The notes beneath the pieces were generated by a model, which worked only from the letters and a program-made list of their open reading frames with translations, did no database searches and was not told the origin of the DNA. This document shows positions 22,023 to 35,215 of a DNA stretch of 64,000 nucleotides, piece after piece. The position numbers and the translations under genes were made by a program. Numbering within the stretch: position 1 is the first letter of the stretch; the number at the start of each line of letters is the position of its first letter. This DNA is from Brienomyrus brachyistius (taxonomy: Eukaryota > Chordata > Actinopteri > Osteoglossiformes > Mormyridae), in assembly GCF_023856365.1 (NCBI RefSeq), contig NW_026042458.1:62001-126000 (forward strand). The letters run 5' to 3'.

Positions 22023-24015
22023 TCAGAAACAGCCCAGACAGTCTCCTTCAGCTTCTTTAGTGTCCTTGGAAGCCAAGGCAGTTTTAGATCTGAGAGGAGG
22101 TTTATCAGAAGGACACATATTACGTCGTTTGTCCTGAAATGTAACATGGGGAGGAAAAGTTAAGCGGTTTAGTCAGATTGGAGTCGTTTATTCAGCAGTG
22201 GCAGCGCCAGTGACTTAATGCTACAGGTGCTATAGGGGAGTGAGATTATTTAGAGCGGGTGCTTTAGCTTTTCAGCTTATGTAGATGCTGTATAGAAGCA
22301 CACAGCACGATAAGCTACAGCATGGATAAAATATGATAAAATATGAAATTCTAACGTCTAGCTCACAGAGCCTCTATGTGTACTTTGAAGAAAAAATACA
22401 CTACAAGTATGCTATAAAAACCGCAAAAATGTCTTACACAATATACAGATTTTACAGATAGTTAAAGAAAAAATGAAACCAATATTTTGGGGGTGCTGTG
22501 GGGGTACTATGGTCATTGGAGGAGGAGCTAGAGCCCCCCCCCCAAGCTTTTCCCTGGTGCTGCCACTGTTGTTCAGATTAAAAGTAACCTTGTCATTAAT
22601 AAACAGTACTCTGATCAAATTTTTGCATGTACAAACACAATCAAAGTTTAACCACATGTTTAGACACAATTCACACACCTGTTACATTTCCATAATGCTA
22701 AGACTCTCTACACTTACTTCATCCACTTTCTTGTTTGGTACACAGTCAATTGATGGATGTGTAAGATTATTACCAGACCGTCTGCTGCAAACTCTACAGT
22801 TAATGAATGGCTGCAAAAACACACAGACACACAAAAACAGTATTTAAAGAGTGGTGGGCAATAAATACAGTGAGAGAAGGTGTAGTAAAGATATATCTAA
22901 AGATTTAAGGCAGAGCTGCTGGACTGCAGGGTTTAATGACACAGAACAATTTTAGAGGAAAGAGCTTCCAAAGCAGGGTCACCTTAAGGCTATATTATAC
23001 AAAGCAAGTTCATCTAAAAGTATGAACAACAAATCCCGTTTAACTGAACACTGCTCTGTATTAAAATACTGTCCTCCGATCAAGCTAAGTGGTCCTGTAG
23101 TTCACTATTTAAAGAGGTAAATTTAAAGGGTAATTCACACTGCGCATCTACCCTGCTCTGACCAGATTTAATTGCCCTTTCACCACAAAACACCACACTG
23201 CCATTTAAGGCTGATTTCAACTGCCTGGTAATCCAGCCTTTAAGCCTGTAAACCTACTAAAATTTGAGAATAAGGTGATGGAACTGGCTGTTTGAGGCCA
23301 CCTATCTATTTGTTACTTTATTGTTGGCTAACTTTCCTCCGCAGGGCATCAAAAAAGTTAACATGAACCTAAATTAATTTGCTAACTGATATGTCCAATG
23401 CTCACAGTCACAGTGACTCTTTACTTACCCTCTTGTCCATGAAAATACAGTCAGCCCGATGGTCTGTTGCAGTTGACTTTGGACATTTTGTTGCTCTCAA
23501 GAGAATCTCAATGTCAATGTATTCACTGCTGATCTAAATCACATAAACACGTTATATACAAAATTGCCTACAACTGTTTTAAAGGCAATATAACAAACAA
23601 TAATCACCCAAAAAATGGCAAACTGTCACAGACTTGACTGCAGCAGATTCAGAGAGAAACTGTGAGAAGGTAAAATTGACCAGGGCTGAGATATACAACC
23701 ATCACTTTCATTGTGAAGAGACATTAAGCATCATATGCATTGAAATTAAAACATCAAAATCAATGTGATTCTCATTAGTTCAGCTTGCAGATGATGAAAG
23801 TTTCACACTTTTGTAAACACTTTCTCAGCAGTTACCTTCGGACGGCCCTGGATGTTATAGAAATTCATGTGCTGACGGGTTCCTTGATGAGCATTTTCGA
23901 CTGCGAGTTTAATGGCCGTCTTGTAGAGTGCAGGGAGACTGTGGTAATCTTGCTGGGCCTCTGTGGAGATAAGCAGAGCTCCATAAGCCAAAACCAGAAC
24001 CAGCAGGCGGGTCAT
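22023..24015 (-). CDS. second copy of the chemerin-like gene
   Basis: Mirror of 7014-9006 with exons 23836-24015, 23429-23533, 22719-22811 (within one base) and 22023-22133, all open with the same splice borders. The protein appears identical to the left copy. The two genes point toward each other across the satellite. If the palindrome is real, this is a recent duplicate or one kept identical by gene conversion. If the join is an assembly error, it is the other allele. The same chemerin/cystatin-fold caution applies. Confidence 0.55.
22196..22568. mobile_element. mirror copy of intronic hAT MITE
   Basis: Reverse complement of 8461-8833 with the same flanking 8-bp duplications. Confidence 0.8.
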
Positions 24016-24339
24016 CTTCCTCTCAGCTTTGAAGGGAGAAGCAGGACTGAGGACACTGATCTGTGGTCCCCTTATCCAGCACGTCCAGGGGCGTGTCCTT
24101 CACCCGAAACAAACAGACCTTTGAACAACATTGGAAAACTCTTCAGGATGAATCGAGGCAGGTGGTCAAGTGGGTTTATTGTTATTTCAGCAATATACAC
24201 AGTACACAGTGAAAGGAAACATTGTTCCTCCTGGACCACGGTGCAAGACAAAGAAGAAAAACAGAAACAACACAAGATGACACAAGTGCGGGCAAGATAG
24301 AACTATACAGAGTGAAAGGAGCACAAACAGAGGGAGAAA

Positions 24340-24747
24340 GTGCAAGATAAACACAAGAGCAACAATACAATACTACAGGACAAGACAGCGCAGTCAAGAA
24401 CACAGAGTGCAGCCAGAGCTAACCTGAATAGGGGCATCAAGGTTGCCAGGCAGGCAGAGAAACAGAAAATAGAGGTCTACTTCACATACAACAACCCACA
24501 GTGGGTGTGGCAGGGAATACAACACATTACAAACTTCAAAGGCAACAACACCGTCACTGTTAACAGCAACGCCCTTTTAGCAAAGGAGCTAAACAGCTTC
24601 TTTGCTCGTCTGGAGGAACACAGAGCAGACATAGCCACACTGCCCCCTCCCCCAATCTCCAGCACTCACAGACTCCCTCTGCAGGAACACCACGCGAGAA
24701 GGCACATTGCATCTCTAGGTGTGTGGAGTTTAAGACAAGGCAAGTGA
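24340..24747 (+). pseudogene. mirror LINE ORF2 pre-RT fragment
   Basis: Reverse complement of 6282-6689. One Phe/Ile difference near the C-terminus reflects a single substitution. Confidence 0.65.
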
Positions 24748-25286
24748 TGCTACGATAATATAATTCCTTGGTAAGACCCCACCTAGAATATTGTGTGCGG
24801 GTTTGGTTACCATACCTTAAGAAGGACATTGCTGCCTTGGAAAAGGTGCAACGTAGGGCAACGAGAATGATTCCTGGTCTTAGAGGAATGTCTAATGAGG
24901 AGAGGTTAGCTGAGCTGAATCTGTTTAGCCTCGAGCAAAGGAGACTAAGGGGGGACATAATCCAGGTGTTTAAGATTCTAACAGGTCTGGATGCTGTTCA
25001 GCCAAATGGCTATTTCAATGTTAGTTTAAATACCAGAACTCGTGGCCATAAGTGGAAATTAGCTGGAGAACATTTTAAAACGAATTTGATGAAGCATTTC
25101 TGTACACAGCGTGTAGTTAGAGTATGGAATAGTCTTCCTGTTATTGTAACACAAGCTAAAACCCTGGGTTCTTTTAAATCAGAGCTAGATAAGATTTTTG
25201 AGCTATTAGCTAAGTTCTCCTCAAAGGAGCTTGATGGGCCGAATGGCCTCCTCTCATTTGTAAATCTCTTTGGTTCTTATGAGTCA
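24709..25286 (+). pseudogene. mirror CR1-type RT fragment
   Basis: Reverse complement of 5743-6320; the frame continues open to 25511. Confidence 0.85.
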
Positions 25287-27492
25287 GCTTACAGAGATGA
25301 GGTCCAGAAACTGATAGGTTGGAGTTCAGCAAACAATTTGGCACTAAACAGCACAAAGACAAAGGAATCACTGACTTCAGGAAGGATGGAGGCGACACTG
25401 GCCTGCCTAGATGGATGGATGGATGTTTTTATTGACATTGTAAGTACAATGAGATTTAGTTTGGAACGCGCCAGCAGCTACACAGTATATTTACAATTAT
25501 ATAGATTGTGAGGCATAAAATAAGGTGTGAGTAATATAACATAACGACATAATATAAGTAATCATTAATTAATCATTACAGATGGTATGAGGTGTGAACC
25601 GCTAGGCTGCTATGGCATGTTTGGTATCAAACCGATGGAAAATCACTCCAGTTTCCAAATCTGGTCAGTGGTTACCACGAAAGTGAATATATCAAAAGTT
25701 ACACCAGCCTAACGAAAATCATCAATACAAGGGAAATCACTCTGGTCATAAATCTCAAAAGGACTGATACAGACCCCCTTCCGAAAGCCCGCCAAATGGA
25801 TGGTCAGCCATTGGTCCAGGAGTCGAATTCCTGGTCACTCCTATTCACGAACTTTACACTATAAAACCTGGCACCTCAGAACAAAGCCAGGAGAGGAGAA
25901 ACAGAAGGGAGGAGAAAACAAAAGACCATCAGCACGAAGAGAGGCAGAGAACATCAGCCCAAGAGAAGAGAAGCCCACAAGAAGCCCTCCTGAAGCCTAT
26001 CAGTGAAGACCCAGCTGGACAGAGAACTGCAACCAAGCCCAAGCTTCACCAGGAGAGGGAATCAGAGGGGCTCCACTCCAACAACCGCTGCAAACACCGC
26101 GCCTCCCTGAGTGCCATCACCCATCAGCTCATCAGCCTCCGCAACCAACTGCCAAGACCCCCCCCCCCCCACTCTGCAACCAAGTAAACAAACTTCCTTT
26201 CATTTATAACAACCTAAACTCCTATTCACCTGCTATATTACTTTAGGACAGTATTTCCACAAATTGCTTGCTTTGCAGAACAGTATTTTCCCTTTTAAGG
26301 TTACTCATTTTAAATCTGGTCATTGCATTTTCATGATTACATTGTTTGTGTCCACTCCGTTATTTCGTGTTTATTGTTTGTTAGGTGTAATGTCTGTCTT
26401 ATGTTAGTTATAGGAATAAATGCATGTCTTTTACACAACTTCAGCCTCCGTTCATTGAGTGCTCACAAGAATCCCTGCCTGTGCGATCTACGCTCTGAAA
26501 CCTCAAATTCGCCTGAAATATCGCGAGACTCTCTCTCATTGGCCGTGAGGGGAGCTTCGCTACCGATCGTTTACATTACCTGGTGACGCAGCTCGTTGGA
26601 CAAGCCTTCTATTCTAACCCAGGTTATTACGTGATACTGGTTATTAATGAGTTCCATTTAAGTCACACATTAACAGACTCACGGTGTTTCGCAATTGAGT
26701 TTGAGCCGACCATTCAGCATAAAAATTGGTTAATAATCACAAGGCACAAGGTTTAAACTTATTCTGAGCACACAATTTAAACTTTTTATGACCGAACGTG
26801 CAGTGAAGAAGCGCTACTGTGAACTGGTTGCAAAAGTCGCACTCATGGCAATCTGAAGGCATTTAAGCGGGATCATATGGGCTTATTATAGTTATTTTTA
26901 TTTCTATTATTAGTAGTTATATTATTTTGTTTTATTTTCGGTGATTTCATTGTAGTTCTTTCGTATTAAACTGCAGTAAACTTTAACCCTATGTCTGACG
27001 AGATTCTCAGATGTAGCGCTTTGTTTCCAGGTTCAATTCGGACGAGTGTCTCCGTTTCTATATATCCTGGGAGAGATCTCTCTATTAGCGAACGGGAATA
27101 CTTGTTATGAGGTTCTAACCTAAATTATGTTGCGCTTGGACATAAGACCGATAGCTTAGTTACCTATCAGGATCATACTCGTATGTGTGTGCCTGCTTTA
27201 GACAAAGCAAGTTTAACACAACTTTGCGCTGTGAGCCAAGTGTGTGTCATTTAGAAATTGGGAGTCTCCTGTGCTTGAGACCCACCGTGGTTAAGCACCA
27301 TTTGCGACGAGATATAGTGCACTCACAATTTAAATCTGTCGCCGTAACGCGTGCGCCGTCTCGCTTCAGTAATTGTTTTAAGGGGTTTTATACTGTGCAA
27401 GGCACAGAAGAAGGCCACAAGCAGCATGCGCATGCATTAAATGTGTGTGTCACTCATCTAGCGTCGGCAACCGCCTAGCTATATCTTTGGTT
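25287..27492. other. no gene recognised (mirror of 3537-5742)
   Basis: Includes the C homopolymer near 26159-26170. No conserved exon seen. Confidence 0.4.
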
Positions 27493-28566
27493 ACCTCTAG
27501 TGGTCAGGCATAGAACTACCACTCCATTTCGAAATTGCGCCTCTAGTGGCCAGGCATAGAACTACCACTCAATTTCGATATTGCGCCTCTAGTGGCCAGG
27601 CATAGAACTACCACTCCATTTTGATTTTGCGCCCCCGGTGGTCAGGCATAGAACTACCACTCCATTTCGATATTGCGCCCCCGGTGGTCAGGCATAGAAC
27701 TACCACTCCAGTTCGAAATTGCGCCTCTAGTGGTCAGGCATATAACTACCACTCCATTTCGAAATCGCGCCTCTAGTGGTCAGGCATAGAACTACCACTC
27801 CATTTCGAAATTGGGCTTCTAGTGGTCAGGCATAGAACTACCACTCAATTTTGAAATTGCGCTTCTAGTGGCAAGCCATAGAAGTACTACTCCATTTCGA
27901 AATCGCGCCTCTAGTGGTCAGGCATAGAACTACCACTCCATTTCGATATTGCGCCCCCGGTGGTCAGGCATAGAACTACCACTCCATTTCGAAATTGCGC
28001 TTCTAGTGGTCAGGCATAGAACTACCACTCAATTTTGAAATTGCGCTTCTAGTGACAAGCCATAGAACTACTACTCCATTTCGAAATCGCGCCTCTAGTG
28101 GTCAGGCATAGAACTACTATTCCATTTCGTAATCGTGCCTCTAGTGGTCAGGCATAGAACTACCACTCCATTTCGAAATTGCGCTCCCGGTGGTCAGGCA
28201 TAGAACTACCACTCCATTTCGATATTGCGCCCCCGGTGGTCAGGCATAGAAGTACCACTCCATTTCGATATTGCGCCCCCGGTGGTCAGGCATAGAACTA
28301 CCACTCCAGTTCGAAATTGCGCCTCCAGTGGTCAGGCATAGAACTACCACTCCATTTCAAAATCGCGCCTCCATTGGTCAGGCATAGAACTACAACTCCA
28401 TTTCGATATTGCGCCCCCGGTGGTCAGGCATAGAACTACCACTCCATTTCGAAATTGCGCTTCTAGTGGTCAGGCATAGAACTACCACTCAATTTTGAAA
28501 TTGCGCTTCTAGTGGCAAGCCATAGCAGTGCCACTCCATTGAAATTGCACCTCTAGTGGTCCGCCA
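27493..28566 (-). repeat. mirror 46-bp minisatellite
   Basis: Reverse complement of 2463-3536, with the same order of unit variants as far as compared. Confidence 0.95.
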
Positions 28567-29363
28567 TAGTAGGTTAACAACATCTGAGTTGGGTCTCTGG
28601 TGGTCAACTGCGGTGATACAACACGCATAATTGGACACACAGGTTCTTGCCTGAAAGCAGGAATCAACTTCACGGACTAAATCAGTTTGATCACAATACA
28701 TTAACATCCAATTAGGTTATTGTTGCATAACTAATTGATGTTTACAATTGAATAAGAAACACAATTCATTTGGTTTGATTCCCGTTTAACCTTTTTGATT
28801 TATTTTAGGTTTTATTTCACCTTATGCTTTCATTCATTCCCTCTCCCCCAACAAGGGGACTTGCATAGAAGTTCAACCACTATTAACAACAGTAAACCAG
28901 TTACGTACACAATCCCATCAGGAAGTCGTTTGGATGTGATCAGTTGAGCCCTTCGGGTGCTGGGTGCTTACCATTCGCTCTCTGTTGGTTGAGCTTGTCT
29001 GTGGCTCTGCTGTCACTGCTTGTGATCGTACAGTTTGTCAGAACCGAAGGGGAGTTCTCAGCAATTGGATGCCCAAAAGCGTGTCAGCCCGGCTACACCC
29101 ACTGACTCATTACGGGCAAGGCTGACAGGTACCTCAGGCGGTCATTACAACTTTTGAGCAGGACTTCGTTTAGGGTGAGTTCTGAGAACGGCCCTAGCTT
29201 GGACTCTCACTAGGGTGGGTGATACCTGAAGGCAATTTTGCCAGCCGATAAGCTGAGCTCCACCTGGGTTGTCTCAGTTGTGCATACAGAATACGCCCTT
29301 CCAAGTTAACATTGCTGGGGATCGGGGGAGTGGAAGCCGGACTCAGGCTTGCTTGGCTGGGAG

Positions 29364-29707
29364 AATGATTCCTGGTCTTAGAGGAATGTTTAATGAGGAG
29401 AGGTTAGCTGAGCTGAATCTGTTTAGCCTCGAGCAAAGGAGACTAAGGGGGGACATAATCCAGGTGTTAAATCTGGTCATTGCATTACATTTTTTTTGTA
29501 TCCACTCCTTTATTTCGTGTTTATTGTTTGTTAGGTGTAATGTCTGTCTTATGTTAGTTATATCCATCCATCCATTTTCCAAACTGCTTATCCTACTGGG
29601 TCGCGGGTGGTCCGGAACCTATCCCGGAATGTGGAATGGGCACGAGGCAGGGAACAATCCAGGATGGGGGGCAGCCCATCACAGGGCACACTCACACACA
29701 AATCGTG
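29364..29707 (+). mobile_element. mirror CR1 and ATGG-tailed retroposon fragments
   Basis: 29364-29473 mirrors the short CR1 piece and 29554-29707 the ATGG-tailed retroposon fragment. Confidence 0.6.
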
Positions 29708-30097
29708 ATTATATTATTGCACTATACTATATAAATAAAAAGTAAACTTAATACCAGTTGTGGTAATAAAGTGCACAGAGAGTAAGAGAGAGTAGGGTTT
29801 CACATAAACGTATGTTCATTAGCATTTAGTATTCTGATGGCTTTGGGGTTAGAAGCTCTTATTAAATCTGGTTGTTCTGCAATGCATACTGCGGTAACGT
29901 TTACCAGAGGGCAGAAGTTCAAACATCTCATGTGCTGGGTGCGTGGGATCTTTTTTAAATATAATTATGCATATGTAGAACTAGGGATATGATCCTGTTA
30001 AGTATGATAGTTCTGTCTCATTATTGCAGGATCGACATCCATAGTAACTGTGGTGATCTATCCATTTGTGTGCATGTCTGTGTGTGTGTGTGCGAGC

Positions 30098-30361
30098 GGG
30101 TATACCTATCCTACCCCATAGCGTGATAAATACCTGTTTTTTTTTTCCCTTATGGGGACCACGAAACTGAAAACCAGGAAAACTCTATTTTATAAAAATC
30201 TGTGACTGCTGTGGAAAAACTAAAAATGCAAAACCTCTTTTATTTTGCTTGGTTACTTATGGTTATGGTTAGGGCAGGGTGGGGGTTAAGATTGTCATAG
30301 TTAGCGTTAGCATTTATCCAATAGAAGTCAATGAGCGGGCCCCATAAGGATAGGTATACCC
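30098..30361. mobile_element. mirror GGGTATACC MITE
   Basis: Reverse complement of 668-931. Confidence 0.75.
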
Positions 30362-30448
30362 TATGTGTGTGCATGTGTGTGTTTGTCCCATATTGCCTGG
30401 GCTTCAGGATACCTCATAACCCGGAACTTCATCAGAAGTAGTTAGAAA

Positions 30449-30500
30449 ATGGATGAATGGATGGATGGATGGATGGATGGATGGATGGATGGATGGATGG
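30449..30500 (-). repeat. mirror (CCAT)n microsatellite
   Basis: About 11 ATGG units, one fewer than in the left arm. Confidence 0.95.
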
Positions 30501-30859
30501 ACAGATCAATAAAAGTACAGAACATCCATTTTACAAAGAACCATCAACACTAAATGTATGCACTGGTCATGCTCCTGGAAATTAAACTTTTCTGAAAAGC
30601 AGCATGTTCATAAATTAGCTGCTGTTATACCTTGGGGGAACAAATGCAGATGAAATTGTAAAACAAACTGCAGTGGCAAAACAGTTCTGGCTGCCTGTGC
30701 TGCCCTGCCTGCCCGCCCTCCTGCCCATTACGTCCTGCCTGTGCCACCCTCCTGCCTGCCCTCCTGCCTGTTTACGTCTTTCCTGTGTGCCCTGCTGCCA
30801 GTTATTCTGTATTTACATCCGGACTTAACTAATTGAACCATATAAACCATATAAATCAG

Positions 30860-31090
30860 GACTTTGTTAACCTGACTTCTGCCCTGTGGAGGATGGGCTC
30901 CCCCTTTCACTCTGGTTCCTCCAAAGGTTTCTTACTATGACTGAGTTTATCCTTGCCAATGTCGCTTTCTAATTTTTCAGGCTAGATCTTGCTCACTGGG
31001 ACAATTGGGCAGGGACAAAGTAAAGTGCTTTGAGACAATGTAAGGCTATGAAAATGTACTATACAAAATAAAGTGAATTGACTTGAGTAA
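30860..31090 (+). mobile_element. dispersed retroposon 3' end crossing the palindrome edge
   Basis: Contains 'gatgggctccccctttcact' and 'gggacaattgggcagggac', then 'gtgctttgagacaatg' and a terminal 'aataaagtgaattgacttg'. The part up to 31024 mirrors the window start. The rest lies outside what the window can compare. Confidence 0.6.
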
Positions 31091-32931
31091 TGTGGCACAA
31101 AGCAACCCTTCTTTGCCACAGGAAATGTCTGGTGCAATTTCTTTTTTAATTGTACATGTCAATTGCATAATACCCTAAACTAATTCATTATTATTTCTAT
31201 TATTATCATCATCATCAGTATTTCATTAGTATTCCATGGTATTTAGATTTTTCAGGAATCAGTGTGTGTACTGTATACTTTTTAATTTATTTGCACTATG
31301 TGTAGTGTCTCTGCAGCTGTATATACTTGCTGCATTATGCACAAGAACTTCCCTCAGGCATCAGTATAGTTAATCAAATGTAATATTTCTTGCTTGTTTA
31401 TTAAGTTGTTTTAGGTATTTTGTGTGTTCCACTTAATTTAGTGTAATTAGTCCTAGTTGACTCAGGTTTAGTTAGATTTTTCCTTCTGTTGTTCCTCTGC
31501 ATCATGCTACTGTCATAAAATTTCAATGTCTTACCTAACTTAAGAGTTTTGTGCATTGTGTTTTGGAGAGAAAGAAATCATTACTTTTTTTCTTTAGATT
31601 CATCCACTGATTCTATCACCTATGACACATTCCCCCTGAATATTTGTTTGTTTATTTATGTATTTGCTTGGGGGATGGAATTAACAAACAGAAATAACTG
31701 AATGAATCAGGGTAGTGAAAAACATTTATAAACTTATCATTTTGGTATTGGTACGATCCTGTTCTGGTTAGTTAGCCGAGGGAGTAAATCATCCGGAGTT
31801 TCATCTCTCAATCTCCTCCTACACCCACTCAGCATCACAGTATGGACTCCCCAATGCAACTGATCTGCACGTATTTGTACTCTGGGAGGAAATTGAAGCC
31901 CCCATAGGAAAAACTCAAAGCCTACAGACATATGCACAAAACCAGGGGACATGCTCAGTTCTGCAGGCCTGGAAGTGTGAGAGAAGGCTATTTATTGAGT
32001 TTCCCCTCTGCCCCTGGTAAAGATGAAACATGCACAAGTCATTAAACACACATATACTTACATGAAAGTCTGACTGATACTGGAGCTTCCAGTGCCCGTA
32101 AACCAGGTACTGGGGTACTCCATTTCCTTCTTGATAATTAGCGCCATTGAAAAAAAAAACGGTGCCTTTCCTAATATTAACTGACTCTCAGACAAATGTA
32201 CTGCTTGAAGACCCTGCCACTATTCGCATTTTCCAGCAGGAGTCACAAATCTTCATTGCATTCAGTTTATTCTCAGATGAGCTCATGCATGTTTCTATGT
32301 GCATCTTTACACTTAAACAAATACAGCTAACCTCTGTTGTTATATTCCATATATATTTGTCGTGACTGGCCTTTTTTCTCAAATGATGGATTTCTGAAAC
32401 TAAAACTGACAGTATTCTAAAATATTTATATTGCCACATCATCGACACATGTTCTAATATGACATAGCATTCCCCTGGACCATAGTGCGACTTAGAGACA
32501 AGATATAACATGCCCTTCACGGTAAAACACTAGATAGGTGCAACACTTAATGTCAACGTTGTCAATGTCAATGTTGACTTAATGTCAACGTTAAATTCAT
32601 GGATTCGCAAATTAAGTAACACGGTTACAGTACAAAAACGAGCAGAGCTGTGCATGGCATGACTATCTCGCGGCGGCGACAAAATATGCTTATCCTTCTA
32701 ATTATTCAGAAGAAAATATATTTGCAAGCACAGCCGTTCACGGCTTCCGTACAAAAAGCTGTCACTACGCTACAGGAAGAATACACGACCAATATAGGAT
32801 TTACACAAGTCTGCTTCTTTTGTTTTATTTAGTAACAACTTTCACAAAAATTGACAGCAATACTGCTAAAAGTGCAGATCTGTTGCCAAATTAAATAAAC
32901 AAAGAAATTAATCATAAAAATATTCAAAGTA
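31091..32931. other. no gene recognised
   Basis: AT-rich single-copy sequence; only short frames without recognisable domains. Confidence 0.4.
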
Positions 32932-32939
32932 TATACAGC

Positions 32940-33083
32940 CAGGGGCGCCACTAGCAATTTTGGGCCCTATGACAAAATATGAGGTTGGGCCCCCCTACCA
33001 CACCCATTCAGATCTCTGGGGGCCCCTAAAGGGCGTGGGCCCTTAGAATTGTCCCAACTTTCCCCCCCTTAGCGGCGCCCCTG
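32940..33083. mobile_element. 144-bp hAT MITE with perfect target duplication
   Basis: Termini CAGGGGCGCCACTAG and (reverse complement) CAGGGGCGCCGCTAAG. The 8-bp duplication TATACAGC is at 32932-32939 and 33084-33091. The internal 'gggccc' motifs are non-coding. Confidence 0.9.
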
Positions 33084-33620
33084 TATACAGCTAACCATTT
33101 CCAATCGAAAAGTACATACAAGTCTCCAATATAAGTTATACAATGGAGCGCAGATAAAACTTTTAAATAGTAATTAACCAAACTATATAAAGAATACAAG
33201 TTTGAATACAGGTAATTTGTATAAATTTTACTGTGTTCAGACTGAAAAATCAGCACCAGCCTTACACACATTGCAGTTCTGCTTTTTTCTTCTTTTAGCA
33301 TAATTACCCGTTTCACGTTCACGAGGCAGAAGATCCCTGCAAATGTGAAAATTCACAAGTAACAGGCACCATTAACCTCAAGCCATAACAGTCTGCTAGC
33401 CTGAACAATAGCAAACTCTATGTATTACCAATTATTACGCAGGTTGTCACTTTATCAAATCATGACTGTTACTAAGAAGTGGGAGTGAAACGCGTGTCAC
33501 GAGATCTCGCGATATTACAACATGACGAGATTTCTCGTTGGAGCGAAAAGCCGTTTCACGAATGCGCTGCAAATGAGCTGCTGTAAATATGTCGGCATCT
33601 GACTAAATTACTATAGTAGA

Positions 33621-33805
33621 TACCCCAGACACTTTTGAATCTTTTGTGTGTCAGCATTTCGGGTGCCCGGCGGAAAATATAAATGGCGAAAGGGAGACAG
33701 ACAAAACACGAACCATCTGTAAGGACTGTAGAAAGCTAATGCCGCACACAGCGGCTAATGCTACTACTAACTACTATGCAAAGCCATTTGCAGCACCATC
33801 ATAGC
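33621..33805 (+). pseudogene. BED-type zinc-finger fragment of a hAT transposase
   Basis: An open stretch (no ATG needed) reads FESFVCQHFGCPAEN, then TICKDCRKLM and NYYAK, ending at a stop at 33803. The F..F spacing followed by a CxxC pair and an N-rich segment resembles the start of BED fingers in hAT/ZBED proteins; the expected final H pair is not clear. It is a relic or a host-gene-like first exon. The flanks 33092-33620 and 33806-34985 show nothing else. Confidence 0.4.
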
Positions 33806-34987
33806 TCTTTATTTAAATTCACTGCACCGGTGAAGAAAACATTTTTTAAAAAATGTTATGTTTATTATTGGGTGCTTTCCACTTCATGCACCCACATACA
33901 GCGCTAGCTTAAAGCAATGCATTCTGGTCCTGACGCAATGCATCATGGTTATATTTTTTATCGCCCGTTGCATTACGTCACCATGTCACATGGTACCAAA
34001 ACTCCGCGAGAGCAAGACACATCAGGCAGCACCTCTTAGCAGGCTGCACAGGCTGGATCCGCCTCCATTACGACACAACTTTGCCCTTATTGGCTTAAGA
34101 TTTTAGTTACATACATGACGTTTGTATATCTGCTATTTCTCCCGAGAAGCAGGTAAAGCGGTAACTGCTTTTCAATTAATTTACTTGGTAAAATTAAATT
34201 TAAATAAATGATATGAATATTGTAATAGTACTCGTGAGCTTTGTTTGTTGTTAGTTACTATAATGTTGCGCTGCTTTATTTGTTTAATCGTCTTGTCTGT
34301 GAAGACATTCAAGTTAATCAAATAAGAACTGCACTGTACACTGTACATGACCATAAAAACTTTGAATCCTTGAAATAAATGTTTTTGATCTTTTCCTTGG
34401 CAGTTATCTTTTTACACAGGGCCTCTATGTACACAATAGTTATTTTTTTCACGACTAACAGTATGGATCAGGAGTTGGTTATTGTAAAAGAAGTAATGTG
34501 CATGCAGGTGATATTTGTATAGATTTATATTTACCCCTAGGTGATAAGTTTGACAGTCATTTCTTTTACCGTTTGGCCTCTCGGTTGAACATAATAGTGG
34601 CGCGAGCAGCTCCACTTGGTTTTTTAAAAATACTCAGCCATGAACTTTTGGTGAACTCAGGTGAATCCCTTCCTTCAGTAGTAAACCTTGGTAGTTTCAG
34701 CCGTTTACACATTGTCTCACTAAAAGGTTGATAATATATTTGTCCTTTTACATAGTGATAAAATATACGCGATAAAAATGTGAATATTCATAGATTCAGG
34801 ACTAACAAAGTAGCTAACAGAAACTCAGACTAACAAAAGGTGCAAATACATACTCAGTTGGTTCCATTGTGTTGATTACATTATAATGTTTACATTGTAA
34901 TGATTATATCATGGATATTTGGCATACTTTTTATAAAATCGTAATTCTTATATTCTGCGTTATATAGTGCTAAATAATATTCCATAG

Positions 34988-35215
34988 ATGGATGGACTTT
35001 ATTAATCCCCGTGGGGAAATTGTGTTTTTTATGTCTCCCTCAACTTACTCTTTGTGGAGTAAGTTGTCCGCGAAGTGCAGCTACCTGTTGGGGCGCCCAG
35101 GGAGCTGGGGGTTAAGGGCCTTGCTCAAGGACCCACAGACGTGCTGAGGCTGGGTTAGTTTCAACTGGTGACCTCATTACAGGCACAAGGACTGACCCCT
35201 GCCCCCCAACTGTGT
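34988..35215 (+). mobile_element. dispersed repeat, first of two copies
   Basis: Starts 'ggatggactttattaatccc' and contains 'agctgggggttaagggcctt' and 'gctcaagga'. The same family is at 59220-59460. It is a fish retroposon 3' end type; clade not assigned. 35216-36328 holds no recognised gene. Confidence 0.6.

Larger units (their letters stand above)
16233..31024 (-). repeat. right arm of the 31-kb palindrome
   Basis: This is the reverse complement of the left arm, with every left-arm feature in mirror order on the opposite strand. It differs mainly in satellite length (about 56 units against about 105). It also has one fewer 4-bp unit near 30480 and one extra G/C in the proline-rich region near 18605. 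From 31025 on the sequence is single-copy in this window. Confidence 0.97.
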
